Source: Phoebastria nigripes (lineage: Eukaryota > Chordata > Aves > Procellariiformes > Diomedeidae). From it: DNA of 64,000 bases. The notes beneath the pieces are model-generated. The model made no database searches. It was not told where the DNA came from and was given only the letters and a program-made list of their open reading frames with translations. The translations under genes were made by a program, and so were the position numbers. Shown in pieces: positions 10,341-23,903 of this stretch (position 1 is the stretch's first letter; every line of letters starts with the position of its first letter). Location: assembly GCA_035582835.1 (NCBI GenBank), contig JAYKAV010002442.1, positions 287,794-351,793 on the forward strand, written 5' to 3'.

Positions 10341-12639
10341 AACTAGCCCTTGCTAGTGCCTTCTTGGAAAGCTTTTAGCCGGTCGCACTGCCATCCCTCG
10401 GGAAGGGCGCCTGTCCCTGCGGCGCTGGCAGAGGGGTGGCTGTCCTTTCTGTTCTGTCAGTCAGAAATGTACGCTGCATTTCTGCAGATTTTATTTTTTT
10501 TTAAATACAGGCTTTTGAGTGTGGCCAGTACACGAAAAAGGATAAGGAAGGACTTAGCCACGTTTCTTCAAAAAACGAAATAACCATAAATTTGAGTATA
10601 TGGTATTTTTGGTGTCCACCTCTCTGCTAACCCAGGCTATTTATCACTTTAATAAGCTGTCTGCACATGTGTTTTATCTCTGTATAGTGTTGCCACCTAC
10701 CAGTGAATTCTATAAATTACTCCCGGTACACGAAGCTGAAATTGCAATGACTTACTCTGGCCTTCAGCTTGTTGAAAAGGCCATGGGGTCCTTCTCAGCA
10801 GTGTCCAGCTGAAGGGTATCATGTCCAAAGAATTTGGATTTAGGAATCATGTGAGTTTCTCTTTAACCTACCCTGCTTTTCTGCTCTTTTCTGTGCATGT
10901 GTCTTCCTTTCCACAGTGCTCCACAGCATGTATTTTTCTGCCATAAAAAGCTGTGTTCAGAGAGGCTGTTTGATTCCCAAAACACTGGCTGACTTCAACA
11001 CAATCGTGTTGCATCAAACGTCTGATCCTCTTAGGTAATCACCGTAGTCTTACAACCTCTCTGCTTGCCGAAGACGCACAAAGCTGTGCAAAGGCATTTT
11101 GCTTTAAGTGAGATGTATGGAGAAAATGAATGCCATTTAATTTGTGAAAGCATTGAAACAAGGATGCTTTTCAGTGCTGCCTGTCGTAACTCCTTGGCAT
11201 TATATATTGATGGTCTGATAGGAGAATAAAGTTCCATCCTCTAAATTTTACCAAATCGCTTTAAATGATTTTTGCAACAGGTAGCTCTTAGTCTTGTATA
11301 TAGTACATGCATTTTTTAATGGGAAATTATTACAAGGGTGTTACCATGGGAGGGAGGAAATGTGGAAACACTAACAGAGGTAAGGCTCTAAGTGCTGTAA
11401 AAGCATCAGTTCCAGAAACTTTATAGGGGGGAACTTGCCAAAGAAAAGACCAGGGCAGGCAGTGCCTGTGTGATGGATGGCGCTGTGCTGACTCGCTTCC
11501 AGGCGCTTCCATCGTCACTCGCTTTGAGTGCCAGGGTCAGCCGAGCTGTGCAGCTGTGAATGATTTGGGCTGGAGCTTGCCAGGAGCTGCTGAACAGCCT
11601 GTAACACGTGCGAGGACGGGAACACTCTCTGCACGTGCGAAACTCGCAGCACGCAGCCTCCTGGTTGGGGGGGGCAGGCTGCCTTGCCTTAGGATAACAG
11701 ATCGAAACTCAGCCCTGGGCCTTACCTGAAGTAGAGCCTCTGTAAAGGATTGAATGCTCTGCAAGGAGAACAGTACATCCTCACCTTCCACCTGACTTGT
11801 GGGAGATTTCCCCATTTTCGATGCTGGTTTCAAGTTTCTTTCACCTGATTCTCAAAGTTGATTGGGGGGAAATGTGCCCAAGAATAGTGGGAACTGGAAA
11901 ACTTCCAAGTCTGGTAAGCTACAGTAAGGTTTGGTTAAGCATTTGTATTTTGGGGGCTTATCTGTAGCACACCAGAGATCCTGCTGGTGTTTGAAGCCTG
12001 ACAAAATGTTTTCTTGATGGTCCTGGAGGAAACTTGCAGGGGTAGAGCTGGGATATTCCCAGCATCTGCCAAGTTGTAAAGTTGGCAGTAGTCAGTGTAT
12101 GGAAAATTGCAGCATGAATCATGTATTTGTCTGATACTTTTTATTTTAAACTTTTTAATGGCTTCTTTCAGATAGCCATAAAAATGGAAGTGCCAGTTAA
12201 GGAAGGTAGTTATAACATTTGTAAGATCTTTAAACAGTGGAAAAAATAAATAGCGTTCCACGTAAAAAAATAAGCTGAATATGGAATTGTGAGTTTAGAT
12301 GGCCTTATAAAACATACTTACTGTAACATTTGGTTTAAAAACTATTTAGATTAAAATTGAATTTTGTTGGCTGTATTAAGGTATATTTTTAATTTACATT
12401 TTTATTATACTTTTAAAGCCTGGATAGCACTGTTTTTTCAGTAAAAGAGAAACTTTACAAGAGACTTTCTCGCTTCATCGTGCTGTGCAGTGCGTTTTGT
12501 GGCTGCGATGCTAACCTTTGCCAGGAGGTCAATTACACATCGGCATGATAAAAGGTATTTTCCTTTTGTGTTTAAAAAACCAAAAAAAAGCATCTGATCT
12601 CAAACAATGTCATCAGTGTACTGTAAAATGACCCAGTCA

Positions 12640-12790
12640 GGCCTGGGACGGGGGGGATGCTTCGGGGAGGGGGCCGCTGGCTCCCCTTGCGCCGCCTCCC
12701 CGGGGAGCTGCACGTGTGCAGCCCTGGCCGGCCGGCTGCACCGCCGGGCACTGCCTGGAAGAGCTTTTGGGCTCGCTGAGCAGTTTTAGG
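12640..12790. other. GC-rich patch 2.6 kb upstream of RGS2
   Basis: About 140 bp contain many CpG sites, a GGCCGGCCGG run near 12728, and a CACGTG E-box at about 12711 inside a short inverted repeat (CTGCAC-GT-GTGCAG). Flanks are AT-rich. No coding potential is recognised. Confidence 0.4.
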
Positions 12791-15700
12791 TACACCAAGG
12801 TGAAGTATTACTTTTTTTTACCAAATTCTAGTTTTTTAAAGCAAGGATGGCAAAATGGCTCAATTCGTTAGCCCGCCTTTCCGGAGGTGGGTTTGGTTTC
12901 ACACAAATGGTGCCATACACTGACGTGGCAAAGTGAGGTTTGGCATCTCAGCCCAGTCCTACGCTGTCTCTTGCAACAGTATTTTGAAAATTTCAGGAAA
13001 ATTAGGTATTACTGCTTTCCGGAAAAGCCCTGGATTGCAATTGCAGCACAGGTTCAGGTGTGTTAGCATAGCACAGTTCATAATGCTGCTGAAAAATAAG
13101 TGCCTCCATCTCGTGATGCCTCTCATCGGGAACGGGGCTGTGGGGTTTGCGACCCTGCCTGTGTGACTCAAACCAACGTACAGACCGGCGCTCCAGATTT
13201 GTCTGTGTGTACGCTGACCTCTGCTCTTTCAAAACAGTGGAGCTCTTGGTAGCTGAGGACAAATACAAACATAGCACCAAATCTTTTCCTTTACGTGCTT
13301 CTTAAAGCTTCAGTCTATTTCTGTAACACTAATCTCATTGTCAAGGAGCAAGGCCAATGGAAAGTGATGGTGGGGGGGAGCCGATAGCCCAAGCTTTGCT
13401 ATTGAAGTCAGTGAGAATTTCGCTATTGCCTGCAATGAAATCTGATGTCAGACGTTTAATGACACAAGCTCTCACCCTGGAGATCACACTTCTCTTTGCA
13501 GAGGCTTTCTTGAGAATGTTCTGTTCTTTTTCTGCTTATACAATTCCTACGAGCATCAGTGATGGCTGGATGTACAGAGGACTGTAACATACGCCACAAA
13601 CATCCAGGATGGAAGATGAGGTTTTTTCCATCTCAGTTACGTTATGTGTTGCAATAGCTACGCTGATCTTTTCCAAGTCCCCAGTGAGTAGTTGTTCTCA
13701 CTGCATAATACTTAAATCTGTGTCTGCTTTTTCTGAAATGCCAGTCCTTGTTTCTTCTTTTTATAGAGAAGACTTGGATGATAGGAGAGAACATACGAAG
13801 AATGGTCCAGAGACTTTATAGCTGAGTTTCATAAAGCCAAGAGGGGAGAATATGCTTTTGCATGGTAGTTCAAACCGTGCATTGGAGTTATTTGAGGGGT
13901 GCCTTACTGAACCGTTGGTATCTTTGACTAGCTGAAAAATCATATTCAAAAGAAGGAATAAGATGTTGAGCTATGTCTTTTTGTTTTATAATACAAATTG
14001 CAAATTACACAGGTGCACTTTCCTGTATTTTTACAGTGTTCTTTTTTAATTTACAGCTGTACAGTCCTGGTGCTGTGTCAGTGAGATGGTTCATGCAAGC
14101 ATCAGAACAGGAGATCAGCAAAGAATGCCACCGTGCTGCTTATAATAGCATCGACTGAGCCTCTGTTCTTACCTCTCTCTTAGGCTGTGTCTTCTCTGAG
14201 GCACAGGGGACTGATATGTATTTGTACAAAAGAGCACAGAGGTGCCCAGCTGTGGGTGGAAGCAATATGCTTCTGCGCTGTGCGTTGTTAAATAATAGCA
14301 GTCATGCATGGTATGTATGGTAGGGCACTATTTTCTAGATGAATATTATAATTGCCACTCTTTCTGATATTTTTTGTATGAGTGAAGATGTTTACTCAAA
14401 CCCTTAGTCTGATTCTAATTCTGTTCATTGCATTCTGCCTTTCTAGTCCCTTTTACAATTTCAATGGCATGTAGTGTGTGTGGGTGTTGGTTTTTTGGAT
14501 TTTGGATTGGTTTTTTTTTTAATGGCTTGAAGCTCGCTGAGGTCAAGTTGTTGCATTCTCTGACTTCAGCCCTGCAGGCTGTGCCTGACTGGCTGTTGTG
14601 CTATCCCCAGTACTATTTTCTAGTCATAAAGCTGAAAACATGCAAATCATAAGAAGCCATTTCTGGATCTAAATTTAGCACTACTGTGGATTAACACTAA
14701 GACTGGACCAATTAAATGTTCAGTCTTTCCTAAATAGAAAATAAAATATATCTCATTACAAATGGATCTCGTTTCACTTAACAGCAAAATCCTCTGTCTG
14801 AGTAATGTATAAACTAGACGGAGCTCCCTGAGAACTCATCATTCCCAGCCCTCAGCCACCTTGTTTTACATAAACACCCACATTAGTTTATAAAAGTTCT
14901 AAAAATAGAGCTGAAATTTATCAAAAAGTGGATAAACTGGGACTATATGTCTACTTGCAGTGTTGCTGTTATGTGGATGCGTACGTCTCTTATAGAGACA
15001 CTGTAAAGAGAATACGAATTTAGGCATTGAGCAGTTGATTGTGATTCCTCCTCTACCCGCGGACATTTGGAAATGTTAGTTTTTAAAGGGGAGATGCTCA
15101 ATAACGGCGGGCAGGCGTCGGAACAGCGGGTTCCCTGAGGACCCTGGGATGGCTGTCCTGCTCATGTAAGATCTGCTTTATCCCTTCTGCAAAGACAAGC
15201 TGAAAAGAGACCTGTTAATATAGTCTGCATTTTAAACGACAGGACATTCTCATATTCCTTATGTCTTTTGTCAATACAGAAAGCAAACAGCTTAGCAAGA
15301 AGCAGTGTATTTTTAACAATGAAATTTTCTTAGCAGATACGAGCTGGGTTACACCATCTCGGGTGAAGAGATCTGATTAATCTTGTTTGAGGTTAACTAG
15401 GTGATGCAGAACACTGGCTCCATGTTCTGTTCAAATTGCAGTTTGTTTCCCCCCCCGCAAAGGCCGTATTTGTTAAACCGGGTGTGCTGAGGGACATTAA
15501 ACAATCAAATATGTTTATTAAATCTGGATGTGGGCACCATCTTTATCATATTATCTTCATGTAACACAGTCAACACACAGTCCTTTTGATGACTATATAA
15601 TCCATGTTAATGAAACTCTCTGTAAATGCCTAAATGGTAGTAGTCAGATAGGGATCTAGAAAGTCTCGGTGGCTTAGAAAATCAATCCCTTTTACAACTC

Positions 15701-18700
15701 CTACAGGTGAATACTGTCAGGACCACAACAGTGAGAAAGCTGAAGATTAGAGAGGAGTATAAAAATTTTTGCACCACCTAAAAAGTTCAAATTTTTTAAA
15801 ATAAGCATTTCCTTTGAAGTGGAGGTAAAATGTCGGTCTTTCCTATTTCATGACGGGCAGAAAAGTTTAAACAAAACCATTTCTTGGAACAACCTGATCT
15901 CCATGCTGGGTGCAGCTAGCGGAGGTTTAATTAGACTTTCTTAGTGGAAAGTAAAAACACTAGCAAAATATCAAATTTGTCAGTGGAAATTTTTTCATTT
16001 TCTTAAAACTATTTTAGGGTGGTATTTTCTTTTTATCACTTTCAGTGTTGCAGTATAGGCTTTTCTGTGAAAAGTAGAAAGGTAATGAATGTCTTTTAGT
16101 TGTGGTAAAGGATGCATGGTAATGGAGAGGAGAGAAAGCACTATCTGAGCAAATCCACTTATTAAAGTCAGAGGACATTTCATCTGAGTAAGGGCAGCCT
16201 TATACCTTTTCTACTTATCAGATTGACAAAAACTATTCCAAAGTTTGTATTTAAGCTCTCTGGAGTTAGAAAAGGCCAGAATGAAGGTTCTCTGTGCAAT
16301 ATTAGTAATCCCACATTTATCCAGTGGCACCCTGGTATACTCCCAGAGTGAAGGCTGGGAGTTAAATGGAGGATAGGGTGATATTTGTCTGGCTTCATCA
16401 AACTGTGGAAATTCCCTCCTAGCTGGTTAAAGAGTACACTGGAGAGGTCAGAGCGTAGCCAGGATTGGACTGAGGGTGCAGACTGTCTAGCAGGTAGCCT
16501 GGGAGAGAGACATAGGCTAGAAGCTTGACAGATTAGTCATTCCCTTAATGCCAGGTGTTGCAAAATAATGTCTCAGTCCTCCAAGTGCATTAGTTGTAGG
16601 CAGGTACATGGCTCCCCCAGAACATTTTTCTCATCAGCTATTAGTTCAGCGTTCAAACAGGTCTTCAGAGCAAAGCGATTCATAGCTGACTTCAGGTGAA
16701 TTATTCCGTGTGGAAAATAACGGTCCAAACTTCTAAAATATGTGGGTAGAATGATAATGTCACTTCTTGTATTTGAATGTATGTTAAACAGGTAAAACTC
16801 CACAGAAATTAGTAGAGATAGGCTCTGCTGTTATTCCAGCGTTAGACTTACTCAGAGCAGTTACTGTCACTGCAGACAATGGTGACAAGTAATTTTTCAT
16901 TAAAGAAACATTTTCTGGGATGTTTACAGTGCTAGGAAATGGCAGTGCAGGACTGTACGTTACCATGGGTTGTACTTAGAAGTCTAAGAGGCTGCCTATA
17001 GCTCATTGACTATGTTTTGGTAAGCTCTATTTTAAATAGACGGTAGTTGGTTCCACACTGTGTCACGCCTTCTGTTAGGAGCTGTGATAAGACCTCTACA
17101 TTAATGTACTCAGTATTTTTCTGGTTGCAAGAAGATGCTCCTGAAGGTTTGCTTGAAACATCATTGAGAAATGAGAGCAAGAAAACTTAATGAACAAAAG
17201 AACCAACAAAAATTTAAAATGTCTTCACTGACCATAAATATTAAAATGTACCGAACAGATAATTTAAAATCAAAAAAGGAAGTCTTGCCAGTTCTTAAAG
17301 GATGGTATAGATTAATCAGAGGTGTCAAAGAGGAGACTTGAATATGCCTGTGAACAGACTCATATCTGTAAGTTTGGTAAAGATCTAGAAAGGCTGGCAA
17401 GCTGTGGAGCCACCCAAGGATGTTGGTCAGCTCATCTGGAACCTCAAAAGACACCATAAATCCTGACATTTACATCGCCAAGCTAGGATGAAAGGCAGTC
17501 CTGGGAAGAGAGTGATCTTCCAGCACGCATCTAGAGGAAAAGGCAGGCAGAACCGGAACGTGTCTCCCCAGCTGCACACGAGTGGCCAAATGTTGCCTGA
17601 GTCCGACTGTGGACGCTTCCTTCGCTTTCCTCAGGTGTGGCCTTGCAGATCAGCATTTCTTTCCTGGCTGGTAGCTTCTTTCCAGAGATGAACAGCTACT
17701 GCAGATGAGGTGCATGCTCTGTGATGTTAGCTGTGATTTTACCTGATCCTTCCAGTAAGCTTTTCTTAACACCGAACTCTTAAAAATGAAACCGACTGTG
17801 TGGCAGTTTCTAAACGTACACTTCGAAATAGGATCCTTTGGTACTGTTTCTCATACGTGTTGCTCTGAGGTGTGACGTGTGAGCTGCAGTTCAAGTTCTG
17901 GAATGGTGAACTTATTTTACAGCTAACATAAAACTAGTGTTTAGTTGCTGTGGACTTTTTTTTTTTTTTAAATCAAGTTGTTTACTTAATCTCTTTGTTT
18001 TAAATAAGTTTGTTTTTTTGGTAGCTTTCCAGCAAAAACTGTTATTTGAAGACTGAGACAACATTCCCAGCAAGTCTGGAACTTAGAAAGAAATCAGGGG
18101 ACAAGATGGCTGAGATCAACTCTCTGGGATATCCTTGAACATAGCAGGAATCATAGGAGGCATAGGTAAATCACAAGGAGGAATGGAAAGAAGAACAAAA
18201 ATCATCCTGAGGAAATTGCTTCCTGCCGTGTCCTATACCACTATCCACTGAATAACTAATACCCACTGTATTGATTATCTTCTGCTTGCTTTGGCTACAG
18301 GAGAAGTGAGGACAATTTCTTCCATGTATTATGGAATTATTCCTCCTTTGCATAGCGTATTTTCTTTATTTCAGACAAATACTCTAATCCGTATACACTA
18401 AGCAGTTAAGAGAGATTAATTTCACATCTCTGGACAAACCTCTGAGGAATACAGTGCACCGTAGGAGTAACAGGAGCTGTTAGTTCTAACGAGATTTCAT
18501 TTTAAAATATCATATGTGCATGAAAGCCAAATTAGAACAATTGTACAAGCATATTAAGTTATGAAAGAAAGAATAGCCCCTAAAAACTCCCAGGACTTCA
18601 GCGTCTAAACTGGACTGAGGTGGATTTTCCAGCGTTGTCCAATTAAGGGTCCGTTTGAAGACACTCAGATCAAACGACCATTATTTTCTCATTCTTTCCA

Positions 18701-20400
18701 TAAGACATTCAGAAGTACCCTCAAGTTTATTCAAGGCACTGTGTTTACTCTGATGGGGAAGAAGATTAGGCGATAAAAAAAATCACAAGAGATACTTGAG
18801 TCTGAAATGCCAAAACTTCTGTAACTACCCCAAGACTGGAGCAATGATGGGACTCAACAGCAGAGAGGACCTGCAGCGCTGCTGGTGACTGCTTGTTCCC
18901 CGGTTTTGCGGAAGCTGCTCTAATAGTAGAGAGCTCCTACATATTTTATGCCTTACATATTTAATAGAGTCAATGATAAACTGTGTTGTAACGCACAAAG
19001 GAATTTCTTTCTGAACAATTGCCCAATCCTCTTCTGCTGGACATCAGCAAACTAGCGATGGGGTTAGGGGATTTGTGCGCCTTACTATTAACTTCAGCCG
19101 AAGGGGTAACATGCGCAGCGAATATGAGGGTGATGTCTTGATATGCGTAGGGAAAATGGCATATATTTACTGAGAAATTCAGAGATTTTTTGTATGGGGA
19201 AAATAGCAAGTGGAACAAAGGTGAACATGCTTAATCTCGCTGGTTCATAACATGCTGCATGTTTAAGTGCTGGCTCTCGGGGCTGAATTACGATGTATTT
19301 GTAATCAGAGCTGTAACCTCTCGACTGTTTTTAAATGTGTGTTTCAAAATATGGAAAAAAAAAGAGTGTAGATGTGCAGAAAATACTGTGTAAATTGACT
19401 AATACCTTCGTTATCATTGTGTTTAATAAAGTAACTGCTTTTTTATGTTACTGTCATTAATGACTGATATTGACAGAGCGTTTGGCACCAATTTCTTAGT
19501 ACCGTAATTCTGTTGTTGCTGGTAGGTGGTAAGAATATGGTTTCAGTCACTACTATGACTTTGCCTAGCTGACTTTACTAATGGCCTGCAACGTAAAGGC
19601 TTGAAATGTTAAAAAATATGTTCATTATATCTGGTTTTCCTGACTTCCCTTTATATAGAGAATGCATCTTAATTGTATTTTCTTTACATATTGAACAGAG
19701 AAGGATGGACATTTGGAACTGGGTGCAGAATCAATAAATGAAAAGCCTCTTGAGACAAGAGGATATTTTTGCATTGACAGTTTCTATATATGTAGTTTGC
19801 AAGTGAATGGAAAGTAAAGAAGGATGTGGTGGTTTCCTCTGCTGTAGTTTCTGCTTTTTGGGATGCATCATACAGGCCTACTACTTTGAGTATTTTTTAC
19901 TAAATCTTCTGTCTGCCCCATATTATTTAACTTGCATTTATTAAAACTGGCAAATGGGGAATTGGAACAAAAGGTTATTTTGTTACAACCCGAAACAACG
20001 GAGCTACTTTTGTTTTCTTTGCCAGTTTGCATTTACATTTATAATAACATTATTAGCCAGCTCATTTTCCTTTCTGATGGACTTTATTTTCAGTTATAAT
20101 TACAGCTGAGAAATCAACAGCTTTTTGTTAAACTACATCCCCACTTTTTTTCTCCCTCATGGACACAGTACTATTTTTTGGAAGAAAAAAAAGGAATCTA
20201 GAAATCTGAAGTCAGGCATCTGTTTTCCTTTGCATTCATTATATCCCACAACACCTTGTAGAAGCTGATGACAGGCTCAGAAGGGCAGAGATCAGCTCTC
20301 ATCTACTGAACCTCTAAGTGATGGTCTATGGCCCATCATCAGAAAAAATTGTTGCAGTTTGCCCAAGTTCTGCTATTGCTCCTGGCTTTAACCTCTCTCT

Positions 20401-20418
20401 CCCCCCCACCCCCCCACC
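20401..20418. repeat. C-rich run (two C7 blocks)
   Basis: Two blocks of seven C separated by A, followed by ACC. The minus strand reads G7-T-G7 and could support G-quadruplex folding. No gene context. Confidence 0.5.
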
Positions 20419-20603
20419 GTCCCATTTTGGACTACCCAGGTTTTAATTATCAGTTCTCCCATTTTGTGGTCAGTATCATTTCTGTTGTTGGGAGATGTTT
20501 TTATTCATTTATGGAAGGATGTTTTATCATGTTTAAGTGGCAGGACTGTAAGAATCCAGTGCAAGCTGTTAAGTTTCTTCTAAGTGTTGTAGTTCTTATC
20601 CTG

Positions 20604-20648
20604 TTTTTCCTTCTTTCTTTTTTTTCTTTTTTCTTTTTTTTTTTTTCA
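20604..20648. repeat. Pyrimidine-rich simple repeat
   Basis: A T-rich run with interspersed C ends in TTTTTTCAG. It resembles a splice acceptor, but no coding exon follows it. Confidence 0.6.
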
Positions 20649-23479
20649 GCATATCATATCTCTTGCACGATATGTAGCTTACCATTGCATGTCTTGCTGG
20701 TCGTTAAATGCTTCTGAGTGAGCTCAGATGTGACCAAATAGTCCCCAAAAACTGTTGAGATGACACTGAATCAAGAAGGTGGTTTCCTGCCAGAAAACTG
20801 TAGCAGGAGAAAGGAGAGGAATCTAGTAAGGCTTCTTTTTGCTTGCCTGTCTGCCTGCTTTTTAAGTTTCTGGCTGAAGAATGAACATATGTCTGACATT
20901 ATTACAGTGAGTCCTTTCTGAACTGGAAAAACTAGACAGGGAAAGTCTGCCTGAATAGGTGCAGTCAGACCTGCACTGGGCCTGCCAGTAGTTTGGGCTG
21001 GCTGTCTTGGTGATGGAGCTGTGTTACCATGATGCTTGTAGTACTGAAAAACGGCATTTCTCAGCCAGAGCACAGCCTCATGCAAACATGGCAGTGTGGC
21101 TTTCCTCCTAGATCTGGCTGACATCCAGCCAGCTGGCAGCACAGGCAAAGCAACTGTAAGTCTGGCTGGAACCCCTCTGAGTAAAGCAGCCTTTAGAAGC
21201 GGACAGTTGTTCCTTGTTCTCTATGAGCCTCCATTTTTCCCTGGCATGATCAAAAATCTACGTATTTGCTTATTGCGAATGCGTATTCAAACACATTTAT
21301 GCCCAGAAAGGGAAGAGATTTTATCAAGGGGTGAGAAACCAGCATTTGCCATTCTGCGTCTGTGCTGATCAGTAGTTATCTGCTCCTGAAACAACATTCG
21401 ACACGAGATCACATTTTGTGTGAAACTGCACAGGGCCAATCTCCCACGTAGCTATGCCGATTTACACCAGTAGGTGACTTGGCCCGCAACTGCACTCACT
21501 GCAGATCTCTCTCTGGTTGCAGCTGGCTCCCACCCCTGCGCAGGCTGAGACATCCTCAGGCTGATCAGAGGGGAGAGCTGGGCAGCCCCAGCCCTGCAAG
21601 GCTGGGAGCTCACTTTGGACCCCGTCTCATTTCCAGATGGGTGTGCACCAGGGCCACGCGCTTACTGCTTTTCTTCTATAGAAAAATCTGTCTGTGGCTT
21701 CCTTCTTCCTGTATAGGAAAACCTCAGGCTCAGCAAGCCCTTTAAAGTGATGCTGGCATTTGGGAAGTAACCCTCTGAATTATGAGGCTGAAAGTTTCCT
21801 TTTCTGTATATTTTTATTTTTATTATTTTACTTTTAACATTTTCTTTCTACTCTGAGAACTGTGTATTCAGTGCTGCTGTGATTGTAATTCTTTTTTCTT
21901 TCTTTCAAATCCTCAGTGAAATAGCAATACTGGTCCAACGTTTTAAGCTTTCAAAAGCAGCAGGTCATTACCATTCACAGTTGCTCAAGTTTGAGACCAT
22001 ATTTATTTATAAATATTTACCCAAAGGATAAAGAAACAAGAAACTGGGAATATTTTCCCCAATCTGCTATACTGACCTGGCCAGGTGGTACCATGTAGTA
22101 GATTTGCAGCACTTTTCCAGCTCTGTGGGTTCTCCTAGGTAGGGAAACTGCCAATGAGCAGCTGCTGGTTTTCCTTTGTGCCAGCAAATACATTGGGAAA
22201 AATGGGAAAGTATGAAGCATACTGAAAAATTGTGGGTATCTCTGTTGGTTGCTCTAACCTGCATCATAGCTGACATTTATCCTCGCGTACTTTGCTCTGC
22301 ATAAGCTGTGTGTATCTGCTCCAAGGACTGGATCAGTAAGATTAAATAGTAATTGAGTCTTAATTACATTAACAAATTATATACTAATCTGTATGGAAGA
22401 CTACACAGGGACAACACTTGCTGTGAAGAGGATGTGATGAGATTTTTAGATCAGTTTAGTTGGTACCACAAGATTTTTAAATCATAGGCAGCTGGGTACT
22501 AAATCGTGCATCTGCATTGTCTGTTGCATGAATAGGCTGTCATCTTTTAGTGGAGTAGCGTTTACTCTCTGTGTTTTGTGTCACGCCTCTTTGTCATTAA
22601 TAAGTGAGAGTTTACATGCTCAGGGACTTATTTTCCTTAAGATACATGTAACCTTTGAATGTTTTCAGCCATCGACGTAATACGTTGAGCTTCCTGCTTA
22701 ATCCAGTTGCTGGTTTTAAATAGATACGTTTTTTAAACAAACTTCATGAAGCAGACTCAAATGCACGTGAAATTATCCTCCTCTACAGCAGAGCTCAATT
22801 TGGACTGGAACTTTCTCAGAGTGTGATAACAGCATTTTGTGCTCTTTGGAATTGAGGATTATTTTAGAGAGATTGAGAGCTCCAATGATTCTTTTTCTGA
22901 AACCATTCTGAGGCAAGATCCTCTCTAGATAGAGACGACATCCATTTGCGTTGTTTACTTTGCCACAGTCACCCTTTGCTCACTCATTACCAGGTTGGTT
23001 TTTCATCAGCTCCTGGATAAATTGAGCTTCTTTTCTGCTAGTTCCTTAGTTACTAAAATACTGTCTTTCATGACCTCACAAGACATTCTCCATTTTCTAG
23101 GCACACATTTTGTGAAATACCGAAACATTACTTTTGCTCCTGTTTTCTTTATCTGGTTTTTCCAACCAGATTTTACTCAGTAAACAGGGATGCCCTCAAG
23201 AAATGTTGCAAGTACTCAAGATGTAAGACAAAAACTTCACTAAGCAATTACTGTTTGATGCTTAATTGTTGCCCTTTTTGGAATATCATGTTCAGAGCCC
23301 TTTGAAAAATGTAGCGAAAGTAAGCCTTCCATGATATTTTGTTTCTTGATGCATGGGGCCTTATGGCGCATGGTGTTAGTTCTTGCTGGGAGCAGGCTGG
23401 GATGTTGTTCATCAGCAATAGGTCTGTAAATGGTTACCAAAGGACAGTTGTTTTGGGCTTTTCTAGCAGGAGCAAGGAG

Positions 23480-23903
23480 CTAGTGCAAAGAAGGGAAATG
23501 ACAACGATCAAAGGGATGAAACTAGAACTAGGGGGTCACTTGATAAAGATAGTAGGAGACCAGTTAGAATAGAAGCAAGTATGTCTTCAGCCAGCAGGTA
23601 GTGAATATCTGGAACTTGCTTCCACAGGAGGCTGTGGAGATGGGGCAGTCACTGGGTTCAAAAGGGCGTTAAACAAATTCATGGACAACAGATCTGCAAA
23701 CAGATGCTGAAAAGGATGAGGATCCTCTAACATGCCTAACTTAACAGCTGTGAATGCTGAGCAACCGTGAGTGGAACGGAGCAAGAAAGCAGTTGGTTTC
23801 TTGTGCTTTCCCTACTTAGCTACTTCTGCCGTTACTGGAGACAGACTACTGGGCTAGATGAGGCATTGCTCTGACCCACTGTGGCATTTCGTATGTCCTT
23901 ATA
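23480..23903 (+). mobile_element. Ancient CR1/L3-like LINE 3' end
   Basis: Diverged sequence resembles the 3' portion of old sauropsid CR1 elements. The series runs from GAACTAGGGGGTCAC through a segment like TGGAACTTGCTTCCACAGG and GGGTTCAAAAGGGCG to GGGCTAGATGAGGCATTGCT. It ends TCTGACCCACTGTGGCATTTCGTATGTCC, close to the typical terminal block. The element is 5'-truncated and its frames are broken by age. The 5' boundary is uncertain by tens of bases. Confidence 0.75.

Larger units (their letters stand above)
10345..23479. other. Intergenic DNA between RGS2 and the RGS13 remnant, RGS2 side
   Basis: No exon of a known protein and no recognisable young transposon was seen. It contains a GC-rich patch (12640-12790), a C-rich run at 20401-20418 and a pyrimidine-rich run near 20604-20648. 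As the DNA upstream of RGS2 it is a reasonable place for distal enhancers, but I cannot mark any with certainty. Confidence 0.55.

Noticed and set aside
9752..10378. 208-codon open frame on the plus strand
   Set aside because: Spans the RGS2 CpG island and polypyrimidine tract; product is Pro/Arg/Ser-rich then poly-Phe, a composition effect.
20328..20717. 129-codon frame with hydrophobic stretches
   Set aside because: The hydrophobic parts come from CT-rich low-complexity DNA (Pro run and poly-Phe run); no family match.
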